From JBHOQX01 sp042408595 (GTDB lineage: Bacteria > Chloroflexota > Chloroflexia > Chloroflexales > Roseiflexaceae): a stretch of DNA of 64,000 nt. This document shows positions 1 to 9,091 of this stretch, piece after piece. Position 1 is the stretch's first letter, and each line of letters starts with the position of its first letter. The DNA lies in contig JBHOQX010000100.1 of the NCBI GenBank assembly GCA_042408595.1, forward strand, positions 62,001 to 126,000. Direction: 5' to 3'. The translations under genes and the position numbers were made by a program. Below the pieces are notes generated by a model that did not search any database, was not told the DNA's origin, and saw only the letters and a list, made by a program, of their open reading frames with translations.

Positions 1-1242
1 CTCGAGGACAACCCGGCGCTCGACCAGGTAGAAACCGCTGAGATCGCCTGCGTCACCTGTGGGCGGCCGCTGGTCGGCGGGGTCTGCCTCAACTGCCTGC
101 ACGAAGACGCGCGCCTGCGCGAGGCGGAGCGGGAGGACATGAGCGCCCCACCCGATGACGCTTACGATCCCCTGCTTGCCATCCCATCGCCGCTCTCGCT
201 GCGCGAGAGTCTGCAACGCGACGTTCACATCTCGCTGCCGCCGCGCGAGCACCCCATTGCCGACTACCTCATCGGCTCGCTGAATGATCAGGGCTACCTC
301 GAGTGCACCGTCGAGGAGGCGGCTGAGGCGCTCGGGAGCAGGCCGGAGGAGGTAGAGCTCGTGCTGCTGAAGCTCCAGGAACTTGGGCCGGCGGGCGTCG
401 GCGCGCGCACCGTGCGCGAATGCCTGCTGATCCAGCTGGACCGGCTCGAGCGGGCCGGGATCACCAACCCCTATGTCCGTCAGATCGTCCAGGAGCATTG
501 GAACGATCTGGGCGAGCATCGTTACACCGAGATCGCCCACGCGCTGGGGATCGCCTATGACGATGTAGTCGCCGTGCGCGACTTCATGCGCGATCACCTG
601 CGGCCCTACCCGCTCGAGCAGGAGGGCGAGGGCGGCCCATCCATGCCGGTCTTGCTACCGGATGTCATCATCCAGGAGGAGGGGGGCAGGTTCGTCGTTG
701 AAGTGGTCGAGTCGCGCCAGTTCTCGCTCTGCGTCAATCCGCTGTACCAGTCGCTGTCGCAGGCGGTCGCCAGCGGACAGCAGTCGCTCTCGGCGGAGGA
801 CCGCACCCACATGCAGACCTACCTGTCGCGGGCGCGGCTCTTTCTGACGAACCTGCGCCAGCGGCGTGAGACGATCCGGCGGATCACGGAGTACCTGGTG
901 GAGCGGCAGGAGGGATTCCTGCGCCACGGCGTACGGCATCTCCAGCCGCTGACCCGGGCGGAGGTCGCTGCGGCGCTCGGCGTCCACGAGTCGACCGTGA
1001 GCCGGGCGACGGCCAACAAATACGTGCAACTGCCGAATCGCGAGCTGGTGCCGTTCAGCCACTTCTTTCAGGCGGCGCTCTCGGTGAAGGATGTCATCCA
1101 GGAGCTGATCGCGAACGAGACGACGCCGTTGACGGACGAGCAGATCGTCGCCATCCTGCGCGAGCGCGGCTACGAGCTGGCCCGCCGCACCGTCGCGAAG
1201 TACCGCGGGCAGTTAGGGATCTTGCCGTCGCACTTGCGGTAG
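1..1242 (+). CDS. rpoN: RNA polymerase sigma-54 factor (5' end outside window)
   Basis: Sigma-54 directs core RNA polymerase to -24/-12 promoters that need an AAA+ activator. The frame is open from base 1, so the N-terminal activator-contact region is missing. The first residues LEDNPALD match the sigma-54 motif that closes region I. Next comes a cysteine knuckle (C-x2-C-x8-C-x2-C, bases about 49-96) where the acidic region II usually lies. The core-binding domain follows, then a helix-turn-helix (LGVHESTVSRAT, near bases 975-1015), and the RpoN box ARRTVAKYRG just before the C terminus. An ATG at 139 exists, but starting there would discard conserved sequence. No activator gene is visible in the window. 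Confidence 0.93.
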   Translation, partial: LEDNPALDQVETAEIACVTCGRPLVGGVCLNCLHEDARLREAEREDMSAPPDDAYDPLLAIPSPLSLRESLQRDVHISLPPREHPIADYLIGSLNDQGYLECTVEEAAEALGSRPEEVELVLLKLQELGPAGVGARTVRECLLIQLDRLERAGITNPYVRQIVQEHWNDLGEHRYTEIAHALGIAYDDVVAVRDFMRDHLRPYPLEQEGEGGPSMPVLLPDVIIQEEGGRFVVEVVESRQFSLCVNPLYQSLSQAVASGQQSLSAEDRTHMQTYLSRARLFLTNLRQRRETIRRITEYLVERQEGFLRHGVRHLQPLTRAEVAAALGVHESTVSRATANKYVQLPNRELVPFSHFFQAALSVKDVIQELIANETTPLTDEQIVAILRERGYELARRTVAKYRGQLGILPSHLR

Positions 1243-1273
1243 TACGCGCCTCGAAGGAGGATACAGCGATCCT

Positions 1274-1323
1274 GTCGTGCCGCCGTCAGGCGGCGTCCGC
1301 GGACCGCCCGACGGCGGCACGAC
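1274..1323. terminator. Bidirectional hairpin between convergent genes
   Basis: A perfect 14-bp inverted repeat (GTCGTGCCGCCGTC at 1274-1287 against 1310-1323) encloses further pairing (GGCGG/CCGCC and the palindrome TCCGCGGA). It lies between rpoN and the convergent lipoprotein gene. There is no clear T-run, so the terminator role is inferred from structure and position. Confidence 0.6.
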
Positions 1324-1384
1324 GGTGCGGGTTACCCATCAGATAGGACAACCCTAGAAACGGAACGCCTTGCGCTGCGGCGCA

Positions 1385-2887
1385 TCATCTGGACGGCTCG
1401 GGGTTGAAGTAGCTGTAGATCAGATGGTTGAACGCCGCGATCGTCGCCTTTGCCTTCTCCTCGTCAAAATCCTGCTCTGAACGGTACACAAACACCGCGG
1501 CGATATAGTCGCCGCCGGGGGAGCGCACGATACCGACGTCGGCCTGCGCATCTTCGATCCAACCGCTCTTGTGCGCCACGCGCGTCCCCTCCGGCAGGCC
1601 GGCGACCATACGGGTCGTGTCGGCATTGCGCTCCAGCCGCTCCAGCATCAGCCCGCAGCGCTCCGGGGTGAGCGTCTTCTTGTAGCGCTCAATAAGCGGC
1701 CCCGTTCCATTGCGGCACTGCTCGATCCAGAGAAACACCTGGCTGATCTCCTTCGGCGTCGTGCGCAGCAGCGGGATGGCGGCGGTGAACGGCGGCTCGC
1801 CCTCTTGGTCAGGGCCGGAGACAATGGTCAGGCCTGTGAAGTCGCCGGGGTACCCGCCGGTGAGAAACGGTGAGCGCTGGTAGGTATGCTGCAGGCCGAG
1901 GTCCTTCAGCATCGCGGACATGTGCAGCGCGCCGCGGGCCGCCTGGTTCGGCGTATTCTCACCGACGCTCGTGGCGAGGATCGCGTTCGCCGCCCAGTTG
2001 TCGCTATCGACGATCATATCGTCCAGCCAGCGCTGCTGGTCCGACGTGAATGCTTCGACCTCGGCGTAAGCGTGCAACATAATCGCCACCTTGATCACGC
2101 TCATCGCCGAGAAGACGGTGTTTTCGTGCAGCCCGGCCACCGGCTTGTCTGCCGCGAGATCGTAGACGTAGACCCCAGCAACACCGTTCCAGTCCTTTTC
2201 CAGAGCGCCAAGTTGCTCAACAAGCTGCTGCGGCGTGGGGCGGGCCGCGGCGCCGTTCGCCAGCCTCAGCTCGAGTGTGCGCGGCGCGCCCGGGGTGCGC
2301 AGCCGCTCGTCGATCTGCTTCAGCGCGGCGTCTATATCCAGGCGCGGGCCCCCGGCGATGAAGTACGGCCCTTTGTCGTCCTCGGCGACTGTCACGCCCG
2401 TATCACCGGCGACCTCCGTTGCCAGCCGTTCAAGCCAGGCGCGCAGCCTGACCCGATCATACGTTATGTCGAGCTGCAGACGGTCCCCGTCGCTGGCGGC
2501 CTGCGCCTTCTGCAGCAGATGCTCGACAGGAAGCTCCAGCCCGATCTCGGCCGGCGTGAGCGTTTTCGTCGTTGCTCCGGCCGTGACGGTCAGCGGTTGG
2601 GTCAGCGGCGCCAGCGCATCTGCGAGCGCGCGTCGCGCGGCATCCAGGGTCATCCCCCCCACTGCAACGCCGGCCACCCGCACCCCGGCGGGGAGGGTTG
2701 ACTCGGCGGGCGCGGTGGTAGGCGAGGGTAGATCGGGCGTGTTCGTTGGCGCGGCACCAGGCGCGGGCAGGTCACCCACACTGGCCGGCGTGGCGGTCGG
2801 AGCGCCGGCCTGGTTGGCCAGGCCGCCGCAGGCCGCCAGCAGCATGATCGTTAGGGCAGACGCCAGCGCACCTAGGTGTCGAGTCAT
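1385..2887 (-). CDS. Lipoprotein with class A beta-lactamase-like serine hydrolase domain
   Basis: This 500-residue exported lipoprotein starts with a signal peptide ending in the lipobox LAAC (Cys20), followed by a Pro/Thr-rich linker. Residues about 65-215 resemble the VanW-associated peptidoglycan-binding domain (VAGVAVGGMT). The C-terminal domain carries the three penicillin-recognising motifs: SVIK (Ser263, Lys266), SDN (295-297) and KSG near residue 450. Such proteins act on the outer face of the membrane as beta-lactamase-like or cell-wall peptidases. Whether this one hydrolyses beta-lactams cannot be read from sequence. It has its own promoter (2929-2957, minus). Confidence 0.85.
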   Translation of the reverse strand: MTRHLGALASALTIMLLAACGGLANQAGAPTATPASVGDLPAPGAAPTNTPDLPSPTTAPAESTLPAGVRVAGVAVGGMTLDAARRALADALAPLTQPLTVTAGATTKTLTPAEIGLELPVEHLLQKAQAASDGDRLQLDITYDRVRLRAWLERLATEVAGDTGVTVAEDDKGPYFIAGGPRLDIDAALKQIDERLRTPGAPRTLELRLANGAAARPTPQQLVEQLGALEKDWNGVAGVYVYDLAADKPVAGLHENTVFSAMSVIKVAIMLHAYAEVEAFTSDQQRWLDDMIVDSDNWAANAILATSVGENTPNQAARGALHMSAMLKDLGLQHTYQRSPFLTGGYPGDFTGLTIVSGPDQEGEPPFTAAIPLLRTTPKEISQVFLWIEQCRNGTGPLIERYKKTLTPERCGLMLERLERNADTTRMVAGLPEGTRVAHKSGWIEDAQADVGIVRSPGGDYIAAVFVYRSEQDFDEEKAKATIAAFNHLIYSYFNPEPSR

Positions 2888-2928
2888 TGGTCGTTTATTT
2901 CGTACCTCGCAGGATCAAAACGCAGGTC

Positions 2929-2957
2929 AGTATAGTCGATGTTGCCTGACGCGACAA
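2929..2957 (-). promoter_or_regulatory. Sigma-70-type promoter of the lipoprotein gene
   Basis: On the minus strand TTGTCG (2957-2952), a 17-bp spacer and TATACT (2934-2929) precede the ATG at 2887 by about 40 nt. Confidence 0.65.
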
Positions 2958-3036
2958 CCCGGCTGCCAGCCTTCGGCGGGCGACAGGCTGGCGGCACGGC
3001 GTAGCGGGCAGCCGCCGCTGCCTGGCGCCGGTGCGG

Positions 3037-3042
3037 TATACT
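3037..3042 (+). promoter_or_regulatory. -10 box TATACT of an apparently leaderless gene
   Basis: TATACT ends 6 bases before the ATG at 3049, so transcription should begin at or next to the start codon. No Shine-Dalgarno sequence is present and no clear -35 box was found. Confidence 0.5.
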
Positions 3043-3048
3043 GCCGCT

Positions 3049-4197
3049 ATGATAACCGAACTTCCTGCGCGCCTTGCCGCGCTGCCGCCACGCCCGCGCG
3101 CGATCAGCGAGCGGCTGCTGGCCGTCTCGCTCACCCACGGCACCACCGAACCGCCCCCTGAGATGGAGCCGTGGATCGCCTCCCAGTTCGGCTCGGTGGC
3201 GGCGGTACGCCACCAGACGGTCGTGCGTGTCGTGAATCGGCTGACGCTTGAAGGCGCGGCGTTCAACTCGCTGCGCGCCCGCCGCCCATCGGATGCGACG
3301 GGCGGCGACGAGGCGCTGGAGGAGCGGATCGCCGCGGAGCTGGCCGGGCCGGATTTCTTCCGCGAGCCGCTGCTGGGCACGACGGCCGACGTGTTCGGGC
3401 GGATTCGCGGGCGCTATTGTGTCACGGCTTCCAACGTCGCCAAGTTTGAGGGTTGGCACGGGCTGGTGATCTTCGACGAACCGCACCCGTTGCACTTCAG
3501 CCGCGCCCAGTTGCGCGATTACTTCGAGGTGGCGGCACGCTGGCTGGCCGCGGCACACGCCCACGCGCCGCACGCGGCCTACCCGCTGATCGGATGGAAC
3601 TGCCTGCCGAAGAGCGGTGCGACGATCATGCACGGCCATATGCACCTGACGCTCGCCGAGGGGATACACTACGCGCGGATCGAGGCGTGGCGGCGGGCCG
3701 CCGAAGAGTACCGCGCCCGCTACGGCGCGAACTATTTCGACGACCTGTACACGCTGCACGCGGCGCTCGGCCTGGCGCTACCCGCGCCTGCCGGCGTGCG
3801 CGCCTTCGTCAGCATCACGCCGCTGCGCAACCGCGAGGTGGTGCTGTTCGACGCCGGCGCGGCGGGCGCGGCGACGGACCTGCCGCCACCGCTCGCCCGC
3901 CTGCTCCCGCTCGCCGATCCGCTGTACGACATCCTGCACGGCCTGATCGATGGGCAGGGCATGCGGGCATTCAACGTCGCCGCCGGCTTCCCGCCGCTCG
4001 CGCCCACGCCGGAGGACTGGCGCGGGGTCCCGCTCACGGTGCGCCTGGCCGACCGTGGCCACCCGCTGACGACGCGCAACGACTGGGGCGTCATGGAGTT
4101 GTTCGCGACGGGCTGCGTCACGGCCGATCCGTTCGACGTCGCCGCCCGGCTCGGGGTGAACCACGCCAGAAATGCCACCGCGGACCGAGCAACGTGA
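3049..4197 (+). CDS. HIT/GalT-superfamily-like protein, function unknown
   Basis: This protein of 382 residues contains the segment SGATIMHGHMHLTL, whose closely spaced histidines resemble the HxHxH signature of the HIT / galactose-1-phosphate uridylyltransferase superfamily. No conserved name can be given. ATG 3049 is preferred over GTG 3031 because a TATACT box lies just 6 bases before it, fitting a leaderless transcript. The gene stands alone, and its stop lies 26 bases from the convergent htrA end. A nucleotide-sugar or nucleotide-phosphoryl transfer role is only inferred from the histidine motif. Confidence 0.7.
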   Translation: MITELPARLAALPPRPRAISERLLAVSLTHGTTEPPPEMEPWIASQFGSVAAVRHQTVVRVVNRLTLEGAAFNSLRARRPSDATGGDEALEERIAAELAGPDFFREPLLGTTADVFGRIRGRYCVTASNVAKFEGWHGLVIFDEPHPLHFSRAQLRDYFEVAARWLAAAHAHAPHAAYPLIGWNCLPKSGATIMHGHMHLTLAEGIHYARIEAWRRAAEEYRARYGANYFDDLYTLHAALGLALPAPAGVRAFVSITPLRNREVVLFDAGAAGAATDLPPPLARLLPLADPLYDILHGLIDGQGMRAFNVAAGFPPLAPTPEDWRGVPLTVRLADRGHPLTTRNDWGVMELFATGCVTADPFDVAARLGVNHARNATADRAT

Positions 4198-4223
4198 CAC
4201 CCTTGGGCCATGGGTTCGTCCCC

Positions 4224-5429
4224 CTACGCATCCGGGCGCGTGCCGAGCGTCACCTTGAACTGTTGCGTCCTGCCGTCGCGCACCACATCCAGCGTCACCG
4301 TGTCGCCCGGCTTGTGCTGAAGCAAGAGCTGGCGCAGCGACGTGGTCGCGTCGATCTTCGCCCCATCGACGCCGACGATGATGTCGCCGGCCCGCAACCC
4401 CGCCTGGCCAGCCGGGCCATCTGGCTGCACCTCGCTCAACACCGCGCCGTTCTGCACCGGCAGACTGCCGTCCGCCGTCGCCGGGTCGATCATGCCGTAG
4501 AGCACCCCCAGGTACGGATACGTTACTTTGCCGTTCTGGATCAGTTGCTGGCTCACCGCCTTGACCGTGTTGCTCGGCACGGCGAAGCCGAGGCCCTCGG
4601 CCTGGTCGCCGGTCAGGCTGTTGCCGCGCACCACCAGGGTGTTGATCCCGATCACGTCGCCGTTCAGGTTGACGAGCGGCCCGCCGCTGTTGCCGTGGTT
4701 GATCGCCGCGTCGGTCTGCACCAGGCCTTCGGGGGCGTCACCACCGACAGAACGGTTGGTCGCGCTTACGACGCCGATCGTCACACTATTCTTGAAATCG
4801 CCCAGCGGGCTGCCGATCGCGATCGCCGTCTCGCCCGGCTGCAACGCCGACGAATCGCCGAAGGTCGCCACGCCGGGCACGCTGCCGTCCACTTTGATCA
4901 CAGCGATATCATTCAGCGGATCAGTGCCGATCAGCTTTGCAGCGCGGCTCGTCCCATCGGCGAAGATCACCTTGAGCGACTCCTGGTTCTCGACGACGTG
5001 GTTATTCGTGACGATATAGCCATCCTGGCTGATGATCACCCCCGAGCCGGAAGCCCGCGGGCGCGCGGGCTGCTGGCCCTGGCCGTCGCCCGGCCCGCCG
5101 AACGGGAACGGGAACGGCAACTGCTGCCGCCGATTGAGCGCCGCGCCCGTCTTGAGCGTGTTGATCACTGTGACCACCGCCGGCGAGACCTTTTTCACCG
5201 CGGCCACGACCTCCGACTCGCTCTGGCGCGTTGCCTGCGCCGGCGGCGGGCTCGCCACCCGCTCGGCGACCTGCGCGGCCGTCTGGATGACAGGGGCTGG
5301 CGCGTTGGCGAGCTGTTGCCGCGCCAGCAGGTAACCGGCGCCCCCGCCGACCACCCCGCCGCCGAGCACGCCCAGCAGCAGCGCGACCACGATCGCCAGC
5401 CCAACCCATAGATTACGTCTGCGCTCCAT
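4224..5429 (-). CDS. HtrA/DegP-type membrane-anchored serine protease with PDZ domain
   Basis: This 401-residue trypsin-like protease degrades misfolded proteins outside the membrane. A single N-terminal membrane segment (residues about 8-36) anchors it. The catalytic triad is visible as His144 (TNNHVV), Asp174 (NDIAVI) and Ser248 (GNSGGP). One PDZ domain occupies about residues 300-395. The ATG at 5429 is chosen because GGGAGG stands 6-7 bases upstream. A longer in-frame reading from 5594 has no hydrophobic start. Two short palindromes and a hairpin lie upstream (5449-5506). The neighbouring NarL-type pair on the same strand may be functionally related, but that is inference. Confidence 0.92.
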   Translation of the reverse strand: MERRRNLWVGLAIVVALLLGVLGGGVVGGGAGYLLARQQLANAPAPVIQTAAQVAERVASPPPAQATRQSESEVVAAVKKVSPAVVTVINTLKTGAALNRRQQLPFPFPFGGPGDGQGQQPARPRASGSGVIISQDGYIVTNNHVVENQESLKVIFADGTSRAAKLIGTDPLNDIAVIKVDGSVPGVATFGDSSALQPGETAIAIGSPLGDFKNSVTIGVVSATNRSVGGDAPEGLVQTDAAINHGNSGGPLVNLNGDVIGINTLVVRGNSLTGDQAEGLGFAVPSNTVKAVSQQLIQNGKVTYPYLGVLYGMIDPATADGSLPVQNGAVLSEVQPDGPAGQAGLRAGDIIVGVDGAKIDATTSLRQLLLQHKPGDTVTLDVVRDGRTQQFKVTLGTRPDA

Positions 5430-5694
5430 AGCTATCCTCCCAGCACACGGCATGCCACGTCCGCATGCCGGCATTCTCTGTTGGCCTGGCGGCAAGGCTG
5501 CCGCCACAGCATCATCTTGCCAGAAACGGCTGAGAGGCGTGTGAGATCGGAATGAATGTTCGGTGAGGATCGAGGCAGCTGGGACGCTCGCCACGCGAGG
5601 TGCGTCAAGCGGGTCAAGGGGTCGCTCCGGCCCACGGCTCGCGCCTATGTAGCGTGGGCAACTTCCCGGTTGAGCCCGCGCTCGCCCAGATCGC
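5430..5694 (-). other. htrA upstream region with palindromes
   Basis: No gene is seen here. On the htrA leader side lie the palindromes GGCATGCC (5449-5456) and ATGCCGGCAT (5465-5474), then a perfect 8-bp stem with a 4-base loop (TGGCGGCA, 5487-5506). The palindromes are operator-like, but no regulator can be named. Confidence 0.4.
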
Positions 5695-6342
5695 CTACTT
5701 CTCCGGCGGGATCAGGCCGCGCTGCACCGCCACGAGCGCGGCCTGCGTCCGGTTGCTCACGCCGAGCTTCTGGAAGATCTCGCTCAGCCGGTTGCCGACG
5801 GTCTTCTCGGAGAGAAACAACCGCGCTGCGATCGTGCGGTTGTCGTAGCCGGCCGCCAGCAACTGCAGGATGTCGCGCTCGCGCTCGGTCAACGGCTCGG
5901 CATCCGAGCTAACGCTCAGCCGGCGCAGCTCGTCGAACACCCGCAGCGTGACGGACGGATCGAGCACCGCTTCGCCGCGCTGCACCCGCCCAAGCACATC
6001 GATGAGCTCCTCGGCATCGGCGTCCTTCAGTAGATAGGCACGCGCACCGGCCTTGATCGCTTCGAGCAGATGCTGATCCTGCCGGTACATCGTCAGCATG
6101 ATGACCTTGACGTCCGGCATCTGCTGCGCCAGTTGCCGGGCGACAGCGACGCCATCCAGCTCCGGCATCTGAATGTCGAGCAGCACGATGTCGGGGCGCA
6201 GCGCGGCAGCGCGCTCCAGCGCCTGCCGCCCGGTGGTCGCTTCGCCGACGATCTCGAACTCTCCGGTGCGCTCCAGCAGCTCGCGCAACCCCTGGCGGAA
6301 CATGGTGTGGTCGTCGGCCAGCAGAATGCGGGTTTTCGCCAT
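5695..6342 (-). CDS. NarL/FixJ-family response regulator
   Basis: This 215-residue DNA-binding regulator has an N-terminal receiver domain (acidic pocket in LLADDH, phospho-acceptor Asp in VLLDIQMPE, conserved Lys in LLKDAD). A LuxR-type helix-turn-helix follows at the C terminus (LTERERDILQLLAAGYDNRTIAARLFLSE region). ATG 6342 follows GAGGG at a suitable distance. The kinase gene lies 59 bases upstream on the same strand, so the two form a two-component operon. Input and targets are unknown. Confidence 0.92.
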   Translation of the reverse strand: MAKTRILLADDHTMFRQGLRELLERTGEFEIVGEATTGRQALERAAALRPDIVLLDIQMPELDGVAVARQLAQQMPDVKVIMLTMYRQDQHLLEAIKAGARAYLLKDADAEELIDVLGRVQRGEAVLDPSVTLRVFDELRRLSVSSDAEPLTERERDILQLLAAGYDNRTIAARLFLSEKTVGNRLSEIFQKLGVSNRTQAALVAVQRGLIPPEK

Positions 6343-6401
6343 ATGATCCCTCACCAACGGACAACAGAGAACGGACACTAGGCGGCGACCGAACGGCCAG
6401 G

Positions 6402-7850
6402 TCAGCGTGTATCCGGCGCTTGTCCGTCGTCCGACATGCGCCACTCCCCCCCCGACCCGCCGAGCGGCACCCAGGCGCGCAGCTCCGTGCCGGCGCCGGG
6501 GCGTGAGAGGATCGTCAAGTGGCCGCCGTAGGCCGCCAGGCGCTCACGCATCTGCCGCAGCCCGACGTGCCGGGCATCGCCCTCGACCGCCGGCCCGGGG
6601 TCGAAGCCGCGCCCGTTGTCGCGCACGATCACCTGGAGGCCACCGTCGGCCTGGCAGATGGTGACATCCACGTGCGTCGCTCCGGCATGTTTGGCGCTGT
6701 TCGTCAGCGCCTCCTGCACGACACGAAAGCAGACCGCCTCTAGCTCCGGTGAAAGCTCGGGCGGTGCGCCATGCAGGTCGATGCGCGTCTCCCAATCGTG
6801 CTGGTTGGCGAATTCCACCACGTAGCGGTGCAGCCCGCCGACGAATCCCAGCTCGTCGAACTGCACCGGCCGCAGCGCGAAGATCGCCCGGCGCAGCTCG
6901 CCGATCTGCTCGCGGAGCGTGGTCTTCAGCTCGCGCAGTTCGGCGTCCAGTCGCTCCGGATCGCGCTTGATCCAGTCGCGCCAGAGATCGACGCGCATCC
7001 GCACGAAGGCCAGGCTCTGGGCCGTGCCGTCGTGGATGTCGCGCGCGATCCGGGCGCGCTCATCGGCGATCGCCCGCTCCAGCTCGTAGACGGCGCGCTC
7101 CTCGCGCGAGCGGCGGCGCGCGCTCATGATCGCCTCGGCAACCTCCGCGGCGATGGTTTCGAGCAGCGAGAGCTCGTCCGCCGGGATGGGATCGCCGCTC
7201 GCGCGGTAGAGCTCGATCCATCCGACCGGCGCGACACCGTCGTGGAGGGGCAGCAGCAGGCATTCGGCGACGCCGAGCCCGGCTGGCGCCGGCAAGCGGC
7301 GCGGCGTGGGCCCGCTGGCCGCCGCAGGCGTGATGCGAAGCGCACGGCGCAACCGCTCACGCTCCGTCGCATCGCCGCCGGATGCCCGTGCCTCCACCGG
7401 CCCGGTCGGTGCGATCAGCAGCAGCGCGGCGGCCTTCGCCCGCACCAGGCGCTGGGGGTACTCAAGCCCGGCATCGAGGATCTCATCGAGGGTGGCGGAC
7501 GCGGCGATGTGGCGGTTAACCTCGCTGAGCAGCGCCAGCTGGCTGTTTGCCCGCGCCAGTTGGGCGTTCAGCGCCTGCTGCTCGCGCAGCGCATGCTCTA
7601 GATGCTGCTGGTAGCGCCGCTCCAACCGGCTGGCCCACGTCAGGCTCAGCCAGACGGCCAGGCCGCCGAGCAGCCCCCAACCAACGACATCGAACGCCAG
7701 CCGGCCCAGCGGGCGCTGCTCGGCGAGCCAGGCGATCTCGAGTAGCTGCCCGACTGCGAACGCCAGGGCGATCGCGCCAGCCAGCGGCCAACGCAACCGC
7801 AGGAGCTGGCGCCATTGTACGGACTCGCCGGTTCCTTCATCGATGGTCAT
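6402..7850 (-). CDS. NarL-type sensor histidine kinase
   Basis: This 482-residue kinase has two membrane segments near residues 20-80 and a coiled-coil stretch. A GAF-like domain follows (about 115-250). The HisKA_3 dimerisation helix carries the phospho-accepting His in ARDIHDGTAQ, and an HATPase_c domain ends in GRGFD...GLRQMRERL. It should phosphorylate the response regulator encoded immediately downstream. ATG 7850 is the first sensible start. A TACAAT -10 box at 7918-7913 predicts a leader of about 55 bases. No strong Shine-Dalgarno sequence is seen. Confidence 0.9.
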   Translation of the reverse strand: MTIDEGTGESVQWRQLLRLRWPLAGAIALAFAVGQLLEIAWLAEQRPLGRLAFDVVGWGLLGGLAVWLSLTWASRLERRYQQHLEHALREQQALNAQLARANSQLALLSEVNRHIAASATLDEILDAGLEYPQRLVRAKAAALLLIAPTGPVEARASGGDATERERLRRALRITPAAASGPTPRRLPAPAGLGVAECLLLPLHDGVAPVGWIELYRASGDPIPADELSLLETIAAEVAEAIMSARRRSREERAVYELERAIADERARIARDIHDGTAQSLAFVRMRVDLWRDWIKRDPERLDAELRELKTTLREQIGELRRAIFALRPVQFDELGFVGGLHRYVVEFANQHDWETRIDLHGAPPELSPELEAVCFRVVQEALTNSAKHAGATHVDVTICQADGGLQVIVRDNGRGFDPGPAVEGDARHVGLRQMRERLAAYGGHLTILSRPGAGTELRAWVPLGGSGGEWRMSDDGQAPDTR

Positions 7851-7912
7851 CGGAAAAAACACAGATCGTGCTGGGAGCACCAGGGCCCCTCGCCCCTTTT
7901 CACCGCTGGTGT

Positions 7913-7918
7913 ATTGTA
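7913..7918 (-). promoter_or_regulatory. -10 box TACAAT of the kinase/regulator operon
   Basis: TACAAT on the minus strand lies 63 bases before the kinase ATG at 7850. No clear -35 box was identified. Confidence 0.4.
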
Positions 7919-7948
7919 CCCGTGATTCCGCCTGCGGGCGACAACAAA

Positions 7949-7974
7949 CGGGGCGCACCGCGCCGTGCGCCCCG
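7949..7974 (-). terminator. Intrinsic terminator after htpX
   Basis: A perfect 10-bp stem (CGGGGCGCAC against 7949-7958) with a 6-base loop is followed on the minus strand by TTTGTTGT. It starts 28 bases past the htpX stop codon. Confidence 0.7.
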
Positions 7975-8001
7975 CCGTGTCCGCGCACCGTCGTGCATGC
8001 A

Positions 8002-8895
8002 TTAGCCGACGATCCAGCCGCCTGCCTCGCGGCGTACCGGCTCGCGTGCCATCGCTCTCAACCGGGCGATACGCTCCTCTGTGGGCGGATGGGTGCTGAA
8101 CCATTTGAGCATCCCGCCGTCGGCGAAGGGGTTGACAATGTACATCGACGCCGTCGCCGGGTTGGTCGCCATCGGCACGCGCCGCGCCGCCCATTCCAGC
8201 TTCTCCAGCGCGCTCGCCAGCGGCAGCGGGTCGCCCAGGATGCGCGCGCCACCCGCATCTGCGGTAAACTCGCGCGAGCGCGAGATACCGAGCTGGATGA
8301 GTGTGGCCGCGATCGGCGCAACGATCAACAGCAGGATGCCGCCAGCCGCGCCGCCGGTATCCTCCTCGTCATTGTTGCCGCCCAGGCCGCCGAAGAGCAG
8401 CGCCCACTGACCGATGTTCGCGATCATGGTGATCGCACCGGCGATCGTCGCAACAATCGCCGAGATCAGCGTGTCGCGGTGCTTGATATGCGCCAGCTCA
8501 TGGGCGATCACGCCGGCCAACTCATCGCGCGTCAGGATGCGCGTAATGCCCGTTGTGACCGCGACGACGCCCCGGCTTGGGCTGCGCCCGGTGGCGAAGG
8601 CGTTCGGCGCGTCGCTCTCGATCACATAGACCTTCGGCATTGGCAGGGCTGCCCGCTGCGCGAGCCGCGCCACCAGATCGTACAGCCAGGGCGCCTCGCC
8701 CGGCTGCACCTCGCGCGCGCCGGCCATCGCCAGGACCAACCGGTCCGAGTACCAGTAGGCGCCCATATTCATCAGGATCGCGAACGCGAAGGCGATGACC
8801 ATGCCGCCTGTGCCGCCCACGGCATTGCCCAGCAGGACGAGCAGCACCGTCAGGGCAGTCAACAGCGCCGCCAGTTTTATGACATTCTTTCCCAT
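8002..8895 (-). CDS. htpX: HtpX-like membrane zinc metalloprotease (M48)
   Basis: HtpX is an inner-membrane protease that removes misfolded membrane proteins. This 297-residue protein has two N-terminal membrane helices, then the zinc site HELAH (in VIAHELAHIKHRD), two further membrane segments and a glutamate-containing helix near EFTADAGG, all in the usual order and length. GTGAGG precedes the ATG at 8895. It is a single-gene unit ended by a hairpin at 7949-7974. Confidence 0.93.
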   Translation of the reverse strand: MGKNVIKLAALLTALTVLLVLLGNAVGGTGGMVIAFAFAILMNMGAYWYSDRLVLAMAGAREVQPGEAPWLYDLVARLAQRAALPMPKVYVIESDAPNAFATGRSPSRGVVAVTTGITRILTRDELAGVIAHELAHIKHRDTLISAIVATIAGAITMIANIGQWALLFGGLGGNNDEEDTGGAAGGILLLIVAPIAATLIQLGISRSREFTADAGGARILGDPLPLASALEKLEWAARRVPMATNPATASMYIVNPFADGGMLKWFSTHPPTEERIARLRAMAREPVRREAGGWIVG

Positions 8896-9091
8896 AAGTA
8901 TTCACCTCACTATCAACCGCCGACCGGACATACACCGGAGACCGCAGGTCGTTGCCATGGTAGCGCATGCGTTGCGGATCGGGTAGAGAAGAGTTTCACG
9001 CAGGGGAGGGGAAGCGTTTCCCGGCATGTGGGAATGGCGCGCGGACGGGCGCCGGAAGGTGCGCCTGTGGGCCTCCCCGCGAGCAGAGCGC

